DNA of 34,140 bases from CAYQCE01 sp964415885 (GTDB lineage: Bacteria; Zixibacteria; MSB-5A5; JAABVY01; JAHJOQ01): contig CAYQCE010000039.1 in assembly GCA_964415885.1 (NCBI GenBank), positions 1 through 34,140 of the forward strand, given 5' to 3'. The notes beneath the pieces were generated by a model that searched no databases, had not been told where the DNA came from, and saw nothing but the letters and a program-made list of their open reading frames with translations. Below, piece by piece: positions 7,184 to 15,416 of this stretch; the stretch's first letter is position 1, and every line of letters starts with the position of its first letter. A program made the translations under genes and the position numbers.

Positions 7184-8587
7184 CTAAAACTTCGCCCATC
7201 GCGGGACACGCGGGAAGGGGATGACATCGCGGATATTGGCCATGCCCGTGATGTACATTATCACTCTCTCGAAGCCGAGTCCGAAGCCCGCATGCGGAAC
7301 TGTGCCGTACTTGCGGATATCGAGATACCAGCCGTAGTTGGCGATATCGAGGTTACATTCCGCGATACGCTCCTCGAGAATGTCGTGACGATACTCACGT
7401 TCTGATCCGCCGATTATCTCGCCGACTTTGGGAACGAGAACATCCAGCGCCCGCACCGTCTTGCCATCGTCGTTAACCTTCATATAGAAGGGCTTGATCG
7501 ATCGCGGGTAGTCATGCACGATCACCGGCTTCTTAAAATGTACCTCTGTCAGGTAGCGCTCGTGTTCCGACTGCATGTCGACTCCCCACTCGATCGGATA
7601 CTCGAAATCCTTCTTCGCAGTCTTTAGGATGTCGATAGCCTCGGTGTAAGGCAGCCGCACAAAGTCCGATTCGACAACCGACTCGAGCGTCTGGCGCAGA
7701 TTCTTCTCCTTGTCGATCCACCTGGTGAAGAACTCCATCTCCTCGGGGCACTCATCGAGTGCGAACTTCAGAAGGTACTTCAAGAAATCTTCAGCTACAG
7801 TCATATCGTCCTCGAGCTCACAGAACGCCATCTCCGGCTCGATCATCCAGAACTCGGAGGCATGCCGCGAGGTGTGCGAATCCTCTGCACGGAATGTCGG
7901 CCCGAACGTGTAGATATCACCGAGCGCTGTTGCGAGAAGCTCGCCCTCGAGCTGACCAGACACTGTCAGATAGGTCGCGGCGGAAAAGAAATCCTCGTCG
8001 AAATCCACGGCGCCACCCTCGGCTCGCGGTGTCCTGTCGAACGGCAGCGTCGTGACTTTGAACAACTCGCCGGCTCCCTCGCAGTCGGATGCTGTGATGA
8101 TCGGAGTGTGGATATAATAGAATCCGCGCTCCTGGTAGTACCTGTGTACCGCGTACGCGATCTTTGAGCGCACACGGAACACCGCACCGAACGTGTTGGT
8201 GCGGGGCCGAAGGTGCGCTATCTCCCGCAGAAATTCGAAGCTGTGTCGTTTCTTCTGCATCGGGTAGCTCTCGTCGGCATGGCCTATGAGATTCAGCTCC
8301 GTGACATGCATCTCGTACTTCTGACCCTTGCCCTGCGATTCCACGAGATCTCCGACCATACGGACGGAGCTGCCGGTGGAAACCTTTTCGAAACTGGGGA
8401 AGCTGTCCGGATTATCGATTACGCCCTGGATATTGCCGATACAGGAACCATCGTTGACGGTCACAAATGCGACATTCTTGGATGAGCGCACCGACCGCAC
8501 CCAGCCGAGGATGATCGGCTTTTCGCCAACGGGCACGGCCTCGTCGATGATGATCGAGCGAACCTTGGTCCGTTTAAAGTAATCCAT
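7184..8587 (-). CDS. asnS: Asparaginyl-tRNA synthetase
   Basis: 467 aa class II aminoacyl-tRNA synthetase of the aspartyl/asparaginyl subgroup. An N-terminal OB-fold anticodon-binding domain (GWVRSVRSSKNVAFV...DGS) is followed by the catalytic core: motif 2 as F-x-F-R-A-E-type YTFGPTFRAEDSHTSRH, and motif 3 as GFGLGFERVIMYITGMANIRDVIPFPR at the C-terminus. The IRDVIPFPR ending and overall length favour AsnRS over AspRS, which is larger and carries an insertion domain. It charges tRNA-Asn in the cytoplasm. ATG with GGAGG six bases upstream; a sigma70-like promoter is visible about 45 nt farther up. Confidence 0.95.
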   Translation of the reverse strand: MDYFKRTKVRSIIIDEAVPVGEKPIILGWVRSVRSSKNVAFVTVNDGSCIGNIQGVIDNPDSFPSFEKVSTGSSVRMVGDLVESQGKGQKYEMHVTELNLIGHADESYPMQKKRHSFEFLREIAHLRPRTNTFGAVFRVRSKIAYAVHRYYQERGFYYIHTPIITASDCEGAGELFKVTTLPFDRTPRAEGGAVDFDEDFFSAATYLTVSGQLEGELLATALGDIYTFGPTFRAEDSHTSRHASEFWMIEPEMAFCELEDDMTVAEDFLKYLLKFALDECPEEMEFFTRWIDKEKNLRQTLESVVESDFVRLPYTEAIDILKTAKKDFEYPIEWGVDMQSEHERYLTEVHFKKPVIVHDYPRSIKPFYMKVNDDGKTVRALDVLVPKVGEIIGGSEREYRHDILEERIAECNLDIANYGWYLDIRKYGTVPHAGFGLGFERVIMYITGMANIRDVIPFPRVPRWAKF

Positions 8588-8866
8588 TTACAGCCTCCAG
8601 TGATTTATACAGGTACAACGGGTAAAAAGATATTCTACCGTTTGTACGCGCAAAGTCAAGCCCAAAGAGGGCTAAGATACTCGACTGGTATGTGGGCTGC
8701 GGAGTCTCAGCCGTGAGCGTGAACCGGAGAGCCGATTCACTGTAAGCGTCGGTTCACACGCCCGGCTGTCGCCGAACGCAGGAACCAACACGACCTCGCG
8801 AGTCAAACCTGCTCGATGGGGCGGCCCGGCTTACAGTCAGTTTCTTTTCGCATTGCCTGGAAGCAC
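8588..8866. other. Intergenic stretch between asnS and the putative large RNA
   Basis: About 280 bases with the asnS promoter at its left edge. It includes an imperfect stem made by gtgaacc (8718-8724) and ggttcac (8752-8758). A 12-base CCCGGCTTACAG at 8825-8836 resembles the 3' end of RNase P RNA, but none of the other conserved RNase P elements is present. No credible protein gene was seen. Confidence 0.4.
8632..8659 (-). promoter_or_regulatory. Putative sigma70-type promoter of asnS
   Basis: On the minus strand TTGACT (8654-8659) is separated by 16 bases from TAGAAT (8632-8637), 5 of 6 matches to each consensus box. The predicted start lies about 40 nt upstream of the asnS ATG. Confidence 0.55.
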
Positions 8867-8900
8867 AAAAAAAACCGGCTGCACATGATTGCGCGGCCGG
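8867..8900 (-). terminator. Strong intrinsic terminator of the putative RNA
   Basis: On the minus strand CCGGCCGC (8893-8900) pairs with GCAGCCGG (8875-8882) through an 8-bp stem with one G-U pair and a 10-nt loop, directly followed by eight T residues (8867-8874). This is a textbook rho-independent terminator. It points away from waaA, with no minus-strand protein gene upstream of it for about 1 kb. Confidence 0.85.
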
Positions 8901-9730
8901 CGCTCTGGGGGGAGAGAGCAATTGAAAATCTTCTGTTACGCCCCTTGGGGGACGAGGTAACCCGTCCCCCGCGTACTGTACTCTCACGCTTCCGCTTTGA
9001 AAAGGGGCGTTATCGAGTTGTGGTTCCTTCCGTCGGCTCCAAGAGCCAACTGTAGCTCGTGCGTCCGATGGACCTCCTGACTTCTAAAGAGTACAGTATC
9101 TGTTCGAACATGGCCGTCTATATAATCAGCCGGGCGCGTCACCGGTCGCGGCATTGCCGGTTAGCGCCCGACCGTACCTCACAGACAAGTCCGTCGACTC
9201 ATTTTCTCACACTCGTCGAGTGCGCGGTTCCCCGGTGGTACCGGAGTCGATCGGCGCAATCCCCTCTACCAGGGTTTAGTTTGGCGAGATTGGTGCTTGA
9301 AAGGCATGTTTAACGGCTTCTGCTACCACCTCCTCTCGTTCATACTGACGAAAGTTCAACAGTGCGATTAACTAAAACCCATACTGCCCTCTAAGACAGC
9401 GGTCTTGAAGCATTTCAAAGCGGTAGCAGTATTTGTGTGTGGAAACTCTCCCGTACTTCGCGCCAATTACGGCGTCATCACAATCTCTTACAGCAGCCTA
9501 CCGTCGGAGTCAATAGACAGGTGTTGCTGGCTCTAACGATCCGACTGATTCTACAAAGTACGGTAGTGGTGATGAATAGGCAGATACCGTCCTACATTTT
9601 AGAATTTGAATTCACAAAACTTCAGCACGGTAACAGATAGACTATAAGATAATATACCTTTGTTGAGTTGAAAACCAAAGTCAGCTTTGTTTAATACAGT
9701 AGCGGTGGTTTAGTAGGCGTTCCTCCTATG
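8867..9730 (-). ncRNA. Candidate large structured non-coding RNA (about 860 nt)
   Basis: A minus-strand unit is bounded by a strong promoter (TTGACA-16-TATTAT, start expected near 9730) and a strong terminator (8867-8900), with no open frame of useful length on that strand between them. Strong helices are visible. 9088-9098 and 8974-8984 are a perfect 11-bp inverted repeat. GGGGGACG/CGTCCCCC forms a stem at 8951-8970. A 7-bp outer stem at 9131-9170 encloses a second stem. GGCTC/GAGCC pairs near 9035-9045. CTGCTACC/GGTAGCAG pairs 9422-9429 with 9320-9327. The segment aacgcccctt (9002-9011) also pairs with 8940-8949, interleaving with the 11-bp helix as a pseudoknot or alternative fold. None of the conserved signatures of RNase P RNA, tmRNA, SRP RNA or group I/II introns was recognised. 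Function unknown; the length is in the range of large bacterial RNAs such as OLE, ROOL or GOLLD. Confidence 0.5.
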
Positions 9731-9737
9731 CATATCT

Positions 9738-9765
9738 ATAATATATGAAAGCGCAAGTTTGTCAA
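9738..9765 (-). promoter_or_regulatory. Putative strong sigma70-type promoter for the minus-strand RNA
   Basis: On the minus strand a perfect TTGACA (9760-9765) is followed after 16 bases by TATTAT (9738-9743), one mismatch from the -10 consensus, within an AT-rich stretch. The expected start is near 9730. It is divergent from waaA. Confidence 0.6.
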
Positions 9766-9771
9766 GGCACT

Positions 9772-9789
9772 TTTTGCACATTTTGCACA
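9772..9789. repeat. Tandem 9-bp direct repeat between divergent promoters
   Basis: TTTTGCACA occurs twice head to tail (9772-9780, 9781-9789), followed by a partial third TTTGC. It lies 6 bp upstream of the -35 box of the minus-strand promoter and immediately next to the proposed waaA -35 box, so it could be an operator or upstream element acting on both. Confidence 0.5.
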
Positions 9790-9790
9790 T

Positions 9791-9819
9791 TTGCGCTCGT
9801 TTTCTCAATTACCTATATT
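9791..9819 (+). promoter_or_regulatory. Possible promoter of waaA operon
   Basis: TTGCGC (9791-9796), 17 bases, TATATT (9814-9819). The -10 is good and the -35 poor. It would start transcription about 50 nt before the waaA TTG start. Confidence 0.4.
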
Positions 9820-9877
9820 TGGCAGCGATGAAAACATGGCTGCCCATCACAAATTGCAGGGAAGCGGACTGGACTAG

Positions 9878-11146
9878 TTGACTTACGTCTACAGAATATT
9901 CTCCGGAGTAGCAGCCCTGATAGTCATTCCGATCGTGCTTGCAAAAGCGGTGTTCGGAGACAGGGGCTACCTGGGATTTCTCGGAGTCTACCGAAACGCG
10001 CCCGCGCGGAGAAAGTGCAGAGGCAGAGTTTGGATCCATGCCTCTTCGGTGGGCGAGGTCAAGGCTGCGCTCTTAACGATCGATGCAACCCGTCAGGCGG
10101 GTGCCGACGTAGATTTCATACTCACTGTATTCACACCGCGTGGAATGAGAGTCGCACGAGAGGAAGTGGCATCGGATATCTATCTCAGCTATCCACCGCT
10201 CGATCTGCCATTCTTTGTCCGACGTGCCTTTGCGAAAATCGATCCATCGATTCTGGTCCTCACTGAGACCGAACTCTGGCCGAGTCTGATGCAGTGTGCG
10301 TACTCGCAGAGGATCCCAGTTGTCGTAATCAACGGTCGGCTCACCGACCGAACGCTCTCACATTACAGAGCTCTCGATACTGTGTTTCGACCGGTTGTGG
10401 AGAAGCTCGACATGGTGCATACTCAATCGCGGCGCGATCGAGAGAGGTATTTGAAACTTGGTGCCAGGGAATCTGTCGTATTCGGTGAGGATAATCTGAA
10501 GACTGCGGGGCTTGTGAAGGCCGCGGGAGGTTTCGACGGCGAATCCATTCGCCGAGAACTCCGTCTTTCAAGCGAGACAGCCGTATTCGTGGCAGGCTCC
10601 ACTCGAGACGGAGAGGAGGAGACGATCCTCGAAGCGTTCAAGAAGGCGAGAAAATCGCAAAACAACCTCAAGTTGCTGCTCGCTCCAAGACACACAACGC
10701 GAGTACCACCGATTGAGAGAATGATAAGCGACAGTGGGCTGACCTATACACTTCGCAGTCGGATCGACTCGGAACCCGCTGAAGTGATCCTGCTCGACAC
10801 GATGGGCGAGCTGTGGAAAATGTATGGAATCTGCCAGGCGGCTTTCGTCGGCGGCAGCCTCGTGCCGATAGGCGGTCACAATCCTCTCGAGCCGCTGTCG
10901 CTCGGAGTGCCGACCTGTTTCGGCCCACACATGGAAAACAGCGCCGAGCTGACAGAGCGGCTGCTCGAAAACAAGCTTGCGTTCACTGTACGCACTTCTG
11001 ATGAGATTGCTGAATTTGTTACTCGATGCCTTCGCCGGGAAATCGAGCGTCCGGAGATAGAACAACTCGCCGCGCTGTTCGCATCCGATATCGATCTGGT
11101 CGCGAAAAGAATAGTCGAACTTGCGAAGGTGCGAAGAAATGGCTGA
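9878..11146 (+). CDS. waaA: 3-deoxy-D-manno-octulosonic acid (Kdo) transferase
   Basis: 422 aa, normal for WaaA/KdtA. It transfers Kdo from CMP-Kdo to the lipid A precursor at the inner membrane. An N-terminal membrane anchor (ALIVIPIVLAKAVFG) precedes the GT-30 domain with VWIHASSVGEVKA, which carries the catalytic Glu, then LVLTETELWPSL, VFVAGSTRDGEEE, and the donor-binding FVGGSLVPIGGHNPLEPLSLGVP. The start is TTG: a TAG stop immediately precedes it in frame, and any later start would cut into the membrane anchor. It is the first gene of the run and overlaps lpxK, which acts on the preceding step of the same pathway. Confidence 0.94.
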   Translation: MTYVYRIFSGVAALIVIPIVLAKAVFGDRGYLGFLGVYRNAPARRKCRGRVWIHASSVGEVKAALLTIDATRQAGADVDFILTVFTPRGMRVAREEVASDIYLSYPPLDLPFFVRRAFAKIDPSILVLTETELWPSLMQCAYSQRIPVVVINGRLTDRTLSHYRALDTVFRPVVEKLDMVHTQSRRDRERYLKLGARESVVFGEDNLKTAGLVKAAGGFDGESIRRELRLSSETAVFVAGSTRDGEEETILEAFKKARKSQNNLKLLLAPRHTTRVPPIERMISDSGLTYTLRSRIDSEPAEVILLDTMGELWKMYGICQAAFVGGSLVPIGGHNPLEPLSLGVPTCFGPHMENSAELTERLLENKLAFTVRTSDEIAEFVTRCLRREIERPEIEQLAALFASDIDLVAKRIVELAKVRRNG

Positions 11147-12215
11147 CACAGACCATGCACAGGACTTCCTGAGCCGGCAGCATCGATCGGTTACTGAAAA
11201 AACAGTAGCGCTTCTCCTCGTGCCGTTCGCCATAATCTATCGCATCGGCATCCTGATCAGAAGATCTCTCTACCGTATCGGCATCTTCAAATCATACGAG
11301 TTGCCGGAGAGTGTAATCTCAATCGGAGGAATAACGGTCGGAGGAGCCGGAAAAACTCCGGTGCTGATGCATATCGCAGGACTTCTCGAGTCGAGCGGGA
11401 AGAATGCTCTGATTCTGTCACGCGGCTATGGCGGAGATTCATCCACTGCGGTTATAACTCCCGGCGAGGATACCGCTAACAGCCGCTTTTCCGACGAGGT
11501 CCGTCTGATGGCATCGAATCTCAGATCGACCATCGCTGTCGGAGCAAACCGAATCGAGGCATATACACGGGCGAAGAAGAGCGAGTCATTCGAGTTCTGC
11601 CTTCTCGATGACGGCTTTCAGCACTGGAAGATCGAGCGGGATATCGATATCGTCGTCATGGACGCAAGTGCGCCTTTCGGAAATGGAATGTTGCTTCCTC
11701 GCGGTTCGCTTCGCGAACCGAGATCGTCGCTTGGACGTGCAAGTGCAATAATACTCACTCGCGCCGATCAGGCGAACGAAATACAGCAGCGCATCTCTGA
11801 AATCCGGAACGTGGCCGGAGAAATACCGGTTATCGTTACTGAGTATCAAGTGGAGAGTATTGTCGATGTTAGATCAATCGAGCCAATTGATAGAGATATG
11901 ATCCATGCCACCCCGGTGTTCGCGTTTACGGCCGTCGCAAATCCCGGATCGTTCTACCGCACAGCCGAGGCTGCGGGCTTGAGCATTCGGTCAAGACGGT
12001 CATTCAGAGATCATCATATCTTCACGCAATACGATGCGGATGATCTTGCGAGAACTGCGCGGGCGGAGATGTGTGAGGCGTTCGTTGTCACCGAAAAGGA
12101 CGCAGTCAAGCTGCGTGATCTCGATTTTTCGGGGATTCCGCTCTATGCGATTCGAATAAGTTTGCATATTATAGAGGGTGAGAATAAGTTGAATGATCTC
12201 GTTTTCAGGAATTAA
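11139..12215 (+). CDS. lpxK: Tetraacyldisaccharide 4'-kinase
   Basis: 358 aa from the ATG at 11139, which overlaps the waaA stop by 8 bases; an in-frame TTG at 11121 is less likely. It phosphorylates the 4' position of the tetraacyldisaccharide to give lipid IVA, the acceptor for WaaA. N-terminal membrane segment at about 23-40; P-loop GGITVGGAGKTP at 63-74; LSRGYGG, the D-D-G-F-Q-H-W motif, and the late TEKDAVKL motif are all typical. Spacing and overlap with waaA indicate co-translation. The normally adjacent outer-membrane genes are not here; nadB follows instead, overlapping by one base. Confidence 0.94.
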   Translation: MADTDHAQDFLSRQHRSVTEKTVALLLVPFAIIYRIGILIRRSLYRIGIFKSYELPESVISIGGITVGGAGKTPVLMHIAGLLESSGKNALILSRGYGGDSSTAVITPGEDTANSRFSDEVRLMASNLRSTIAVGANRIEAYTRAKKSESFEFCLLDDGFQHWKIERDIDIVVMDASAPFGNGMLLPRGSLREPRSSLGRASAIILTRADQANEIQQRISEIRNVAGEIPVIVTEYQVESIVDVRSIEPIDRDMIHATPVFAFTAVANPGSFYRTAEAAGLSIRSRRSFRDHHIFTQYDADDLARTARAEMCEAFVVTEKDAVKLRDLDFSGIPLYAIRISLHIIEGENKLNDLVFRN

Positions 12216-13828
12216 TGATGATTAAAGAAAATCTTGATTTCCTCGTAGTCGGATCGGGCATAGCCGGGCTGTCGTTTGCACTCAGGGTGGCCTCGCTGGG
12301 CAATGTGGCTATTGTCACGAAGAAGAATGACTCGGAATCGAATACCAACTATGCCCAGGGCGGGATAGCATCGGTAATCAAGCCCTCCGATTCGGTCGAG
12401 AAGCATGTCAATGATACACTCGAGGTCGGCGCCGGGCTATGTCAGGAGGATGTGGTCCGGAAGATCATAGAATATGGCCCCAATTCCATTAGGCGGCTAC
12501 TTGAACTCGGTGTTGATTTTTCCTTTAGCGGAGACCAGCGGAACCTGGAGACTCTCGATGTCGGGCAGGAGGGTGGACATTCGGAGAAGCGAGTAGTCCA
12601 TGCCGCTGACTACACCGGCAGGGCAGTAGAGTCTACCCTTCTTTCGGCGGTCAAGGCCAATCCGAATATCGAGATATTCGAGGATCATCTCGCGAGCGAG
12701 CTGCTCGTCGACAGCAGGGCCGGAGCATCGACCTGCTACGGCTGCAAAGTTCTCGATTCGAGAAGCGGCGAAACGGAGTATTTCCTGTCTCCGGTGACCC
12801 TGCTCGCTACCGGCGGTGTTGGAAGGGTCTATTTCCACACCACGAATCCGAGCATAGCGACGGGCGATGGTGTTGCGATGGCATACCGCGCCGGTGCGTC
12901 CGTAGCGAACATGGAATTCATGCAGTTCCATCCGACTTCTCTCCGCCATCCGCTCGGTGATTCGTTTCTCATATCAGAGGCGGTCCGGGGCGAGGGCGCA
13001 AAGCTCCGTCTGAAATCCGGCGAGATGTTCATGGAGAAGTATCACGAAATGCGAGATCTTGCGCCGCGAGATATCGTTGCGCGGGCGATCGACTGGGAAA
13101 TGAAAATCTCCGGCGAGCCAAATGTGTATCTCGACATGACCCAGATCAAGTCGGACTACGTGATTCGGCGATTCCCGAATATATACAATCGCCTGCTCGC
13201 GCTCGAAATAGATATCACCAGAGACTGGATACCGGTCGTACCGGCAGCTCATTACATGTGTGGCGGAATCCGCACCGATTACGAAGGCAGAACAGACATA
13301 GAGAACCTGTTCGCAGTCGGAGAAACCGGTTGCACAGGAATGCACGGCGCGAATCGTCTGGCATCCAACTCGCTCCTCGAGGCCGTGGTCGTCGCCGAGC
13401 TTTCCACCGAGGCGGCCAAAGAGGCACGCGAATCGATAGAGTCGTTCGATCCGCCGAAAGATATCCTCGAAACGAGTGCAAAGCCCACGAACTCGCTCGG
13501 CAGGTCGGAAAGAGTCTATCTGTCGCATGCGCTCTCCGAGCTTCAACGGACAATGTGGGATTTTGTCGGAGTAGTCCGCTCGGACGAACGTCTCCGGCTC
13601 GCGGGGAAACGTATCGATATGCTGCTCGAGGAAGTGGAGGAGTTCCACGAGAAATTTTCGCCGGCATTCGATGCACTCGAGCTGCGCAATCTGGTTATCG
13701 CCGCAAAGCTCATGCACAAATCCGCCACAATGCGCAAGGAATCACGCGGACTGCACTTCAATGTCGACTATCCTGACAGGGACGACAGAAACTGGCGCAG
13801 GGATACAGTGCTGAAAAAGGACACCTGA
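12215..13828 (+). CDS. nadB: L-aspartate oxidase
   Basis: 537 aa flavoprotein. It oxidises L-aspartate to iminoaspartate, the first step of de novo NAD synthesis, with quinolinate synthase NadA as usual partner (not in this window). FAD-binding GSGIAG at 13-18, YAQGGIASV, HSEKRVVHAADYTG, EFMQFHPTSL and the active-site AHYMCGGIRTD plus GETGCTGMHGANRLASNSLLE blocks are all present. The MHGANR wording and the absence of an Fe-S partner gene separate it from succinate dehydrogenase flavoprotein. The stop of lpxK and the first ATG share a base (TAATG); the second ATG at 12218 has the better spacing from AGGA and may be the true start. Confidence 0.95.
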   Translation: MMIKENLDFLVVGSGIAGLSFALRVASLGNVAIVTKKNDSESNTNYAQGGIASVIKPSDSVEKHVNDTLEVGAGLCQEDVVRKIIEYGPNSIRRLLELGVDFSFSGDQRNLETLDVGQEGGHSEKRVVHAADYTGRAVESTLLSAVKANPNIEIFEDHLASELLVDSRAGASTCYGCKVLDSRSGETEYFLSPVTLLATGGVGRVYFHTTNPSIATGDGVAMAYRAGASVANMEFMQFHPTSLRHPLGDSFLISEAVRGEGAKLRLKSGEMFMEKYHEMRDLAPRDIVARAIDWEMKISGEPNVYLDMTQIKSDYVIRRFPNIYNRLLALEIDITRDWIPVVPAAHYMCGGIRTDYEGRTDIENLFAVGETGCTGMHGANRLASNSLLEAVVVAELSTEAAKEARESIESFDPPKDILETSAKPTNSLGRSERVYLSHALSELQRTMWDFVGVVRSDERLRLAGKRIDMLLEEVEEFHEKFSPAFDALELRNLVIAAKLMHKSATMRKESRGLHFNVDYPDRDDRNWRRDTVLKKDT

Positions 13829-13829
13829 G

Positions 13830-15368
13830 ATGGCACAGAGCGAAATCGTACTGATCCTCGATTTCGGATCGCAATACACGCAGTTGATAGCGAGACGAGT
13901 CCGTGAGCACAACGTTTTCTGCGAGATAGTACCGTACAATTATCCGCTGAACCAGTTGAAGGGTAAAAACATCCGGGGAATAGTGCTCTCCGGCGGACCG
14001 AACTCGGTCCTCGCCGATGACGCTTATATATGTAACGACGGCTATCTAAAACTCGGCGTCCCCGTTCTCGGTATTTGCTATGGTCTTCAGCTCATGGTCA
14101 AGATTTTCGGCGGAGAGCTGGCGCGTTCCGAATCACGCGAGTATGGCCGAGCGAAACTGAAGATCACCGACGACTCGAATCTGTTCAAGAATATAGGTGC
14201 GGAATTCGTGGTCTGGATGAGCCACGGTGACTCACCGAAGTCGCTCCCGGAGGGGTTCAGGCGGATAGGCAAAACGGACTCGGTCGAGTGCGCGGCGATT
14301 GAGAGCGCCGAGAAACGGATGTACGGCCTCCAGTTTCATCCGGAGGTTTACCACACACAGAATGGCTCACAGATCATATCCAATTTCCTTTTTGGTATTT
14401 GCGGTCTCAAAGGCGACTGGACAATGGAATCTTTCGTCGAGAGCCAGGTTGAATCGATCAGAGGGCAGGTTGGAGATTCCCGGGTGATTTGTGGGATATC
14501 CGGCGGCGTCGATTCCGCAGTCTGTGCACTTCTGCTCTCGAAAGCGATCGGCGAGAAATTGACATCGGTATTCGTCAACAACGGCGTTCTTCGCCTCAAT
14601 GAGGAAAACGAGGTGCCGGATGAGCTCGCGAGCCTGAATGTGAATGTCCAAAAGGTCGATGCCTCCGAGCTATTCCTATCGCGGCTTGTCGGAGTTACCG
14701 ATCCGGAGAAGAAGCGAAAGACCATCGGGCAAACGTTCATCGAGGTATTCGAATCAGAAGCTGCCAGGTTCGGCGACATCAAGTATCTGGCGCAGGGCAC
14801 TCTGTATCCGGATGTGATAGAATCTGTCTCATTCAAAGGACCCTCCGCGACAATAAAAAGCCATCACAATGTCGGCGGCCTGCCGGAGCAGATGAACATG
14901 GAGTTGATAGAGCCGTTGCGTGAGTTATTCAAGGACGAAGTCCGGAAGCTCGGCAGCCTCCTGGGACTCAAACCGGAAATCCTCGGCAGACACCCGTTTC
15001 CGGGACCGGGTCTCGCTGTCAGAATACTCGGCGAGATCACCGAGGATAGATTGAATCTGCTGCGGCGGGCGGATAATATCTTCATCAAGGCTCTTCGCAG
15101 GCACGATCAGTATGACAGAATCTGGCAGGCATTCTCGGTACTTTTGCCGGTGCAGAGTGTGGGTGTGATGGGAGATGAGCGCACATACGAGAACGTTCTG
15201 GCCCTGAGAGCGGTTACCTCTACAGACGGCATGACCGCAGACTGGGCGAGGATACCGGACGATGTTCTTGCAGAAGTGTCATCGGAGATCATTAACCGGG
15301 TTGCCGGGATCAACCGGGTGGTGTATGACATCAGCTCGAAACCGCCCGCTACGATAGAATGGGAATGA
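13830..15368 (+). CDS. guaA: GMP synthase (glutamine-hydrolysing)
   Basis: 512 aa, full-length two-domain enzyme. It converts XMP to GMP with ATP and glutamine. The class I amidotransferase domain has GICYG with nucleophile Cys83 and the H170/E172 pair (LQFHPEV). The ATP pyrophosphatase domain has the PP-loop SGGVDS at 224-229, and the C-terminal dimerisation domain carries HPFPGPGLAVRILGEI and the final KPPATIEWE. It begins one base after the nadB stop, with AGGA before the ATG, so it is almost certainly cotranscribed. Confidence 0.97.
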   Translation: MAQSEIVLILDFGSQYTQLIARRVREHNVFCEIVPYNYPLNQLKGKNIRGIVLSGGPNSVLADDAYICNDGYLKLGVPVLGICYGLQLMVKIFGGELARSESREYGRAKLKITDDSNLFKNIGAEFVVWMSHGDSPKSLPEGFRRIGKTDSVECAAIESAEKRMYGLQFHPEVYHTQNGSQIISNFLFGICGLKGDWTMESFVESQVESIRGQVGDSRVICGISGGVDSAVCALLLSKAIGEKLTSVFVNNGVLRLNEENEVPDELASLNVNVQKVDASELFLSRLVGVTDPEKKRKTIGQTFIEVFESEAARFGDIKYLAQGTLYPDVIESVSFKGPSATIKSHHNVGGLPEQMNMELIEPLRELFKDEVRKLGSLLGLKPEILGRHPFPGPGLAVRILGEITEDRLNLLRRADNIFIKALRRHDQYDRIWQAFSVLLPVQSVGVMGDERTYENVLALRAVTSTDGMTADWARIPDDVLAEVSSEIINRVAGINRVVYDISSKPPATIEWE

Positions 15369-15377
15369 ACAAAGAGT

Positions 15378-15405
15378 TTGACAATTCGATCCGATTTGGT
15401 ATTTT
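15378..15405 (+). promoter_or_regulatory. Possible internal promoter upstream of polyprenyl synthase
   Basis: TTGACA (15378-15383), 16 bases, TATTTT (15400-15405). Transcription would start only a few bases before the ATG at 15417, giving a nearly leaderless message, which agrees with the lack of a ribosome site there. The -10 is weak, so this is tentative. Confidence 0.3.
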
Positions 15406-15416
15406 CAATTTGCTTT

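Noticed and set aside
7028..7405. Plus-strand open frame running into the asnS 3' end
   Set aside because: Antisense shadow of asnS with no ribosome site and no recognisable family.
8825..8848. CCCGGCTTACAG followed by GTCAGTTTC resembles the 3' end of RNase P RNA on the plus strand
   Set aside because: The conserved 5' element (gaggaaagtcc) and the other conserved RNase P regions are absent, and the needed upstream space is occupied by asnS.
9059..9313. Plus-strand open frame of about 84 codons in the asnS-waaA gap
   Set aside because: No ribosome site, composition rich in Arg/Ser/His typical of random frames, and it lies antisense to the structured RNA candidate.
9878..9880. TTG start of waaA might signal a frameshifted or truncated gene
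   Set aside because: A stop codon precedes it in frame and the N-terminal membrane anchor is intact, so TTG is a normal alternative start.
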